Positions 39,693 through 44,752 of a stretch of DNA of 44,752 nucleotides are shown piece by piece. The notes below the pieces were generated by a model. The model was not told where the DNA came from. It searched no databases and saw only the letters and a program-made list of their open reading frames with translations. A program made the translations under genes and the position numbers. Origin of the DNA: a virus; IMG/VR virus record IMGVR_UViG_3300034407_000682, positions 1 to 44,752 of that record, one strand, 5' to 3'. Every line of letters begins with the position of its first letter. Position 1 is the first letter of the stretch.

Positions 39693-41370
39693 CGATTGGG
39701 ATTTACATCCAGAGTTATACCAACAAGATGACACTGGAAGCTTCGTACTAAAGAAAGACGGTACTCCCCGTAAGAAAGCAGGGAGAGCTAAAGGCTCAAA
39801 GGGTAGAGGTTACAACTATCACAGCGAGACAAAGGCTAAGCTGGCTGCTAAGAAAGCAGTACGAGACAAGCAAAAAAGAGTAAATGCTGTAGAAGCTAAG
39901 TTGCAAAGACAACGAAAGACTTTAAACAGCTCCAAAGAATTATTAAATAAACTTGACAACAAAACAGTAACGACAGGTCAAGTAGTAACAGATGATGTTA
40001 TTGATGAAGCTCCTTTAAAAGTAAAGGAAGAAGTCAACAATAATATTATCTTTCAGCCGAATGATGGCCCACAAACAGATTTCTTAGCTGCACCAGAAAT
40101 AGATGTATTATATGGTGGAGCAGCGGGAGGAGGAAAGTCCTACGCTATGTTAGTAGACCCTTTGAGGTACGCACACCGCGCAGCTCACAGGGCTTTAATA
40201 CTAAGAAGATCAATGCCAGAGCTACGTGAACTTATAGATAAGTCACGAGAACTATACCCTCAAGCCTTTCATGGCTGTAAGTTTAGAGAGGTAGAGAAGC
40301 TTTGGAATTTTCCGAGTGGTGCTAAAGTAGAGTTCGGCTTCCTAGAAAGGGATGCTGATGTGTATCGTTACCAAGGACAAGCCTACTCTTGGATAGGGTT
40401 CGATGAAATTACCCACCTACCCACAGAGTTTGCTTGGAACTACTTAGCATCGAGGTTGCGTACAACAGATTCAGAGATAACACCGTATCTCCGTTGCACG
40501 GCAAACCCCGGAGGTGTAGGTGCTCATTGGGTAAAGAAGCGATATATAAGCCCTGCCCCACCCAATGAAAGTTTTGATGGAGATGATGGACTATCCAGAA
40601 AGTTTATTCCAGCAAGACTAGATGACAATCCGTATCTGTCCGAAGATGGAAGGTACGAACAAATGCTAAAGGCATTACCAGATGTACAGCGTAGACAGCT
40701 ACTTGAAGGTAATTGGGAAATTACAGAAGGTGCTGCATTTACAGAGTTTGATCCAAACGTGCATGTGGTAATTCCTTTTGAGATTCCTATAGGATGGGAA
40801 CGTATAAAAGGTATTGATTACGGGTACGCTTCAGAAAGTGCTTGTGTTTGGGGTGCAGTAGACCCTACAGACGGTACTCTTATTATATATAGAGAACTGT
40901 ATCAAAAGAACTTAACGGGTGTAGACTTAGCTCAGGTTATAACTAACATGGAAGTCTATGACCCGTATAGTGTGCAAGGTGTGTTGGATACCGCAGCTTG
41001 GGCAAGAACTGGTACTACGGGGCCAACCGTGGGGGAAACCCTACAACGTGCAGGTCATAAGCTCCGTAGAGCAGATAAAAACCGTATCCAAGGGAAAATT
41101 CAAGTTCACGAATACCTAAAAGTTCAGCAAAGCGGAAGGCCACGATTGCAAATATTTAATACATGCCCTAATCTGATACGCGAACTTACAGGTATTCCTT
41201 TGGACAAGAGTAATCCTGAAGATGTGGATACTCATGCGCCAGATCATGCTTATGATGCCTTACGGTATTTGATCATGTCAAGGCCACGTTTAAGTGACCC
41301 ATATAGTCAAATAAGAAATTTACATTTACAACAGGCTTACACGCCTTCAGACTCAACATTCGGATACTAA
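39670..41370 (+). CDS. Terminase large subunit
   Basis: The 566-residue packaging motor has an N-terminal basic coiled segment (about 1-125), then an ATPase domain with Walker A GGAAGGGKS (149-157) and Walker B WIGFDE (241-246). The nuclease domain has candidate metal residues Asp383 (GIDYG), Asp440 (VLDTAAW) and Asp525/Asp529 (DHAYDALRY). It translocates DNA into the capsid and makes the packaging cut. The gene overlaps the small upstream gene by 23 bases. Confidence 0.95.
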   Translation: MSSENGTNDWDLHPELYQQDDTGSFVLKKDGTPRKKAGRAKGSKGRGYNYHSETKAKLAAKKAVRDKQKRVNAVEAKLQRQRKTLNSSKELLNKLDNKTVTTGQVVTDDVIDEAPLKVKEEVNNNIIFQPNDGPQTDFLAAPEIDVLYGGAAGGGKSYAMLVDPLRYAHRAAHRALILRRSMPELRELIDKSRELYPQAFHGCKFREVEKLWNFPSGAKVEFGFLERDADVYRYQGQAYSWIGFDEITHLPTEFAWNYLASRLRTTDSEITPYLRCTANPGGVGAHWVKKRYISPAPPNESFDGDDGLSRKFIPARLDDNPYLSEDGRYEQMLKALPDVQRRQLLEGNWEITEGAAFTEFDPNVHVVIPFEIPIGWERIKGIDYGYASESACVWGAVDPTDGTLIIYRELYQKNLTGVDLAQVITNMEVYDPYSVQGVLDTAAWARTGTTGPTVGETLQRAGHKLRRADKNRIQGKIQVHEYLKVQQSGRPRLQIFNTCPNLIRELTGIPLDKSNPEDVDTHAPDHAYDALRYLIMSRPRLSDPYSQIRNLHLQQAYTPSDSTFGY

Positions 41371-41383
41371 CTAGGAGAAAATT

Positions 41384-41860
41384 ATGGCAATTGTAAATAT
41401 TAGGGATACTGGTCGTAACTCAGCTAAAACAACTGATGTTCGCGAACTAGCTGAAAAAGTTCAAAAACCCTCAGACACAGAAGCAATTACAGCTGCAAAC
41501 ACAATCACAGCTGCAGAATCAGGAACTCGTTATGTTCTTAATGTAGCAGCAGCTAAAATACAAACTTTACCTGCACCAGCTGCAGGACTTGAGTATTGGT
41601 TTTATGTAGGAGCTACAGAGCCTACTGGAACTCATACCGTTGTAACAGCTTCAAGTGCAAATATTATTGTAGGTAATATTAGTTCACCTGAAGATGCAGC
41701 AGGAAGTGTTGCTACAGTTACAGATGCTGACACTATTTCATTTGTAGCTAATAAGGCTGTTCACGGAGATTTTGTTCATGTATGGTCTGATGGTACTAAC
41801 TGGTATCTTAATGGTATGTGCAAAGTACAGGATGGTATTACAACAACTCAAGCTGGTTAA
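41384..41860 (+). CDS. Probable small structural protein
   Basis: The 158-residue Ala/Thr-rich, predicted beta protein includes ITAAESGTRYVLNVAAAKIQ and GDFVHVWSDGTNWYLNGMC. Its place between terL and portal, with a good ribosome site (GGAG), suggests a head decoration or connector-linked protein. No enzyme motif is present. Confidence 0.7.
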   Translation: MAIVNIRDTGRNSAKTTDVRELAEKVQKPSDTEAITAANTITAAESGTRYVLNVAAAKIQTLPAPAAGLEYWFYVGATEPTGTHTVVTASSANIIVGNISSPEDAAGSVATVTDADTISFVANKAVHGDFVHVWSDGTNWYLNGMCKVQDGITTTQAG

Positions 41861-41873
41861 TAGGGAATAATTA

Positions 41874-44054
41874 ATGGCTGAAAACAACGAAAATACATTG
41901 ACGGCTAATGGGCTGTACTTTGAAGATGTTGAAGATGAACACGGAAAGGCTCTTACATTAGAGGAGTCTTTAGAAAACAACCTTGTTGCTCTTTTGTTAG
42001 ATCGCTACTCTGTAGCACAATCATCAAGAGATATTGACGAGGAAAGATGGCTTACTGCCTACCACAATTACCGTGGTTTGTATGGTAAGCATGTTCGCTT
42101 CAGAGAATCTGAAAAGTCTAGAGTCTTTGTTAAAGTAACTAAGACTAAAGTACTAGCAGCTTTTGGACAACTTGTAGACGTTGTTTTTGGTGGTAATAAG
42201 TTTCCTATAGGTGTATCCGAAACGAAGATGCCAGAGGGGGTTGAAGAACACGCAAACTTTAATCCTTCTCTGGAATCCTCAGCTCCTCGACAAGAGGAGG
42301 AAGATACAGCTACTGAGGAAACTGATAATCCATTTGACGTAGGTTACGAAGGTGATGGTCGAGTTCTTAAAGCAGGTGCAACCTACGGCTCAGGAAACTT
42401 TGAAGTAGTTAGACCTGAAAAAGAACTTGATATGCAGGAAGGGCTAAGTGCTATTCCTCAAATGCTAGAAGTAGACCCTGCTCAAAAAGCAGCAAGACGG
42501 ATGGAGAAATTAATACATGACCAAATTGAAGAATCTAGCGGTTCTGCAGAATTACGTTCAGCACTTTTTGAATGTTCGTTATTTGGTACAGGAATCGTTA
42601 AAGGGCCATTTAACTTTAATAAAACGCTTAATAGATGGGATGAAAATGAAGAAGGCGAAAGGGTATATAAACCCGTGGATGTTCGCGTTCCTAGAATTGA
42701 GTTTGTTTCTATTTGGGATTTTTTTCCTGATCCAAGTGCTACAAGCATGGATGAGGCAGAGTTTATATTTCACAGGCATAAGCTAAACAGAACACAACTT
42801 AGGGCATTAGGAAAGATGCCTTACTTTAATAAGGATGCTATTAGAGAGTGCCTTACTATGGGGCCAAACTATGTAGAACTAGACTACGAAAGTGAGCTAA
42901 GAGATGAAGATGCGTCAGAAGAATATTCTGCAAATCAATACGAAGTCTTAGAATACTGGGGAGTTATGGATGCAGAGTACGCTCGTCAGGTAGGCATGGA
43001 TATACCAGAAGATGTTGATGATTTAGATGAAGTACAAATCAACGCTTGGATAGGTAACGGTAAACTTTTACGAGCTGTCGTTAATCCATTTACTCCTTTT
43101 AGAGTTCCTTATCAAGCTTTCCCGTATGAAAGAAATCCATACAGTTTTTTCGGCATAGGCGTAGCAGAAAACATGGATGACTCTCAACAGATAATGAATG
43201 GACACGCTAGAATGGCTATAGACAACTTAGCTCTTTCTGGCTCACTAGTATTCGATGTAGACGAAACTGCGCTTGTTGGTGGACAAAGTATGGAGATATA
43301 CCCCGGAAAAGTCTTTAAAAGACAAGCAGGAGTAGCTGGACAAGCAATAAATGGCTTAAAGTTTCCTAACACATCTACAGAAAATATGATGATGTTTGAC
43401 AAGTTTAGACAGCTTGCAGACGAGCAAACAGGTATACCAAGCTACTCACACGGACAAACAGGTGTGCAAAGCATGACAAGAACAGCGTCAGGTATGTCAA
43501 TGTTACTTGGAGCAGCGTCACTTAACATCAAAACAGTTATTAAAAACCTAGATGACTTTTTATTAAAGCCATTAGGAGAAGCATTTTTTCAATGGAACAT
43601 GCAGTTTTTAGAAAAGAAGCTAGGTGTTGATGGAGACTTAGAAGTTAAAGCAACAGGCACTAACAGTTTAATGCAAAAAGAAGTAAGGTCACAAAGATTA
43701 ACTATGTTCTTACAGACAGTACAGAATCCTGCCGTAGCTCCTTTTGTTAAGATGAACAAATTAATTTCTGAGTTAGCTTACAGCTTAGACTTAGACCCCG
43801 ATGAACTGCTAAACGATCCTGAAGAAGCAGCGATCATGGCACAAATAATAGGTATGCAGAATGGACAAACAACAGGCGAAGAAGCTCCTTCCACTGATCA
43901 ACAACAAACAGGCATGGGAAGCCCTGCTGGAGTACCTCAAGGAGCGCAAGACCTTGGAGCAACAGGTACTGGCGGTGGCAACATCGGAATTGGAGCTGTT
44001 CCGCAGTCAGGGGAAGCTGAGTTCTCTGGCACACCTAGAGCAGTTGAAGGCTAA
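41874..44054 (+). CDS. Portal protein
   Basis: The 726-residue length is that of podovirus-type portals. Segments include YHNYRGLYGKHVRF then SRVFVKVTKTKVLAAFGQLV, RVPRIEFVSIWDFFPDPSAT, YERNPYSFFGIGVAENMDDS and MTRTASGMSMLLGAASLNIK. This order is typical of portal proteins in uncultured marine phages. It forms the ring through which DNA is packaged and ejected. The last 60 residues are low-complexity Gly/Gln/Pro, and a different frame of the same DNA probably encodes another protein. Confidence 0.9.
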   Translation: MAENNENTLTANGLYFEDVEDEHGKALTLEESLENNLVALLLDRYSVAQSSRDIDEERWLTAYHNYRGLYGKHVRFRESEKSRVFVKVTKTKVLAAFGQLVDVVFGGNKFPIGVSETKMPEGVEEHANFNPSLESSAPRQEEEDTATEETDNPFDVGYEGDGRVLKAGATYGSGNFEVVRPEKELDMQEGLSAIPQMLEVDPAQKAARRMEKLIHDQIEESSGSAELRSALFECSLFGTGIVKGPFNFNKTLNRWDENEEGERVYKPVDVRVPRIEFVSIWDFFPDPSATSMDEAEFIFHRHKLNRTQLRALGKMPYFNKDAIRECLTMGPNYVELDYESELRDEDASEEYSANQYEVLEYWGVMDAEYARQVGMDIPEDVDDLDEVQINAWIGNGKLLRAVVNPFTPFRVPYQAFPYERNPYSFFGIGVAENMDDSQQIMNGHARMAIDNLALSGSLVFDVDETALVGGQSMEIYPGKVFKRQAGVAGQAINGLKFPNTSTENMMMFDKFRQLADEQTGIPSYSHGQTGVQSMTRTASGMSMLLGAASLNIKTVIKNLDDFLLKPLGEAFFQWNMQFLEKKLGVDGDLEVKATGTNSLMQKEVRSQRLTMFLQTVQNPAVAPFVKMNKLISELAYSLDLDPDELLNDPEEAAIMAQIIGMQNGQTTGEEAPSTDQQQTGMGSPAGVPQGAQDLGATGTGGGNIGIGAVPQSGEAEFSGTPRAVEG

Positions 44055-44106
44055 CGTAAAAGTAATATTAGACGAACGAGAACAAAAAGGAATACCTTAT
44101 GCCTAA
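43861..44106 (+). CDS. Possible gene overlapping the portal 3' end
   Basis: The 81-residue ORF in another frame overlaps the portal by 194 bases and continues 52 bases past its stop. It overlaps the next ATG. The product reads like a real helical protein: AWEALLEYLKERKTLEQQVL, ELELFRSQGKLSSLAHLEQL, KANVKVILDERE. Small helical proteins of this kind are encoded between portal and scaffold in many phages. The portal frame here is low complexity, so it constrains the overlap little. No strong ribosome site is seen, so the start could be further in. Confidence 0.55.
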   Translation: MDKQQAKKLLPLINNKQAWEALLEYLKERKTLEQQVLAVATSELELFRSQGKLSSLAHLEQLKANVKVILDEREQKGIPYA

Positions 44107-44752
44107 GTCAAAGTATAAAAAAGATAAAAAAATGTATATGTCAGGTGGATCTATTATGGTTCCTCCAGAAAGAGAAGATTATCTTGCAGGAGGATTAGCA
44201 GTTAAATTAGGAAAATTTCTTAAAAAAAGACTTGCAAAAGGAGATCCAGATATAGACGCACCAGATGAAACAGTAGGAAGCGCGGCTACAGCTGCTGCAT
44301 TACTTGCTGGTGGAGCAGCATTAAATGAATATGGTAATTCTAAAGAATACAGAGAAAAAATAGATAAGTTGCTAAAAGAAAAAAGAGAAAACAAAGCAGA
44401 AGGAGGTTCTATAATGATGCCACCTGAAATGGCTATGGACATGCCAGTAGAGGAGGAATCTATTGAAGAACCAATGATGGATGTTCCTGTAGATACATAT
44501 CCTAATGCAGATCCAGAAGAAGTAGAAGCTTCGCAAGAATCAGATGAAGTAATTGAACAAGACCAAATGGAAATGGTTATTGAAAAAGCTTTAGATTCAA
44601 AGGAACAAGAATATTTAATGAACGCTCTAGAAGGTGATGAACAACTAAGTCAAATTTTTGACAAAGTTCTTTTATCAGCTTCTGAGTTCTCAGGGTCAGG
44701 AGAAGTAGACGGCCTTGGGGATGGTACATCAGATTCAATACCAGCTAGATTA
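44099..44752 (+). CDS. Acidic head-region protein, scaffold-like (3' partial)
   Basis: The frame is open to the window end (218 codons). It has two GGSIM(V/M)PPE segments, a hydrophobic-alanine helix (GSAATAAALLAGGAALNEYG), an acidic middle (EEEPMM, DPEEVEASQESDEVIEQDQ) and ends with GEVDGLGDGTSDSIPARL. The last motif is a common marine-phage signature in proteins near the head genes. AAAAGGA precedes the ATG. A scaffold or maturation role is inferred from position. Confidence 0.72.
   Translation, partial: MPKSKYKKDKKMYMSGGSIMVPPEREDYLAGGLAVKLGKFLKKRLAKGDPDIDAPDETVGSAATAAALLAGGAALNEYGNSKEYREKIDKLLKEKRENKAEGGSIMMPPEMAMDMPVEEESIEEPMMDVPVDTYPNADPEEVEASQESDEVIEQDQMEMVIEKALDSKEQEYLMNALEGDEQLSQIFDKVLLSASEFSGSGEVDGLGDGTSDSIPARL

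Noticed and set aside
1-44752. Temperate lifestyle
   Set aside because: No integrase, excisionase, cI-like repressor or attachment site is recognisable here, though part of the genome is missing.

Overview
The window is most of the genome of a tailed, podovirus-like marine bacteriophage. The evidence is a T7-style replication set (ssDNA-binding protein, primase-helicase, family A DNA polymerase, exonuclease, endonuclease I), a TerS/TerL/portal head module, very large internal virion proteins and a side-fibre with the 13-residue ELNILDG repeats often seen in marine phages. The DNA is A/T-rich, especially at about 6.3-15.5 kb. Both ends cut through genes: a tail fibre on the left and a head-region gene on the right. 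The major capsid and tail-tube genes are presumably in the missing part. I see no integrase, phage RNA polymerase, tRNA or CRISPR array. The host is not identified, but a low-GC aquatic proteobacterium fits; the PqqA-like peptide would only make sense in a host that makes or uses pyrroloquinoline quinone (PQQ), for example a methylotroph.

Layout. Right arm, rightward: 39.1-44.7 kb holds terS, a small gene, terL, a small structural gene, portal, a gene overlapping the portal tail, and a cut-off head gene. If the genome is circular or terminally redundant, this continues at position 1 with the fibre (1-2907), small fibre-linked genes, internal virion proteins (3.7-15.5 kb, the last ending in a tail-lysozyme domain), a holin-like protein, a string of tiny basic proteins and small membrane proteins (15.5-17.5 kb).

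The most unusual part is 17.47-22.56 kb, directly downstream in the same direction. It encodes CsgF, CsgG (the curli export pore lipoprotein), a curlin-repeat secreted protein, a secreted FecR-domain protein and a membrane CHASE2 adenylate cyclase with all catalytic residues. A small protein follows, then a 24-residue peptide that closely matches PqqA, the ribosomal precursor of PQQ. Together these could build a secretion pore and surface fibre, tie it to cAMP signalling, and add cofactor precursor.

Left-pointing arm, 37.2 down to 22.56 kb: many small early proteins, a GP88-like protein, a DUF932 protein, SSB, primase-helicase, DNA polymerase, an HNH-like nuclease, exonuclease, endonuclease I, a DUF3310 protein, and class Ia ribonucleotide reductase (nrdA, nrdB). 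The two arms converge at 22559-22562, where the stop codons overlap. Several very short genes with good ribosome binding sites or stop/start overlaps fill most of the apparent gaps.

Two gene-poor control regions stand out. At 37197-37739 there are three DnaA-box-like 9-mers at 11-bp spacing next to an A/T tract (an origin candidate), stem-loops and a clear leftward terminator. At 38511-39097 there are two divergent consensus sigma-70 promoters, a G-rich tract and GGCGG repeats ahead of terS. Four leftward promoters share TTGAC(A/T)-N14-TGN plus an unusual -10. All calls come from reading the sequence and translated frames, without database searches.
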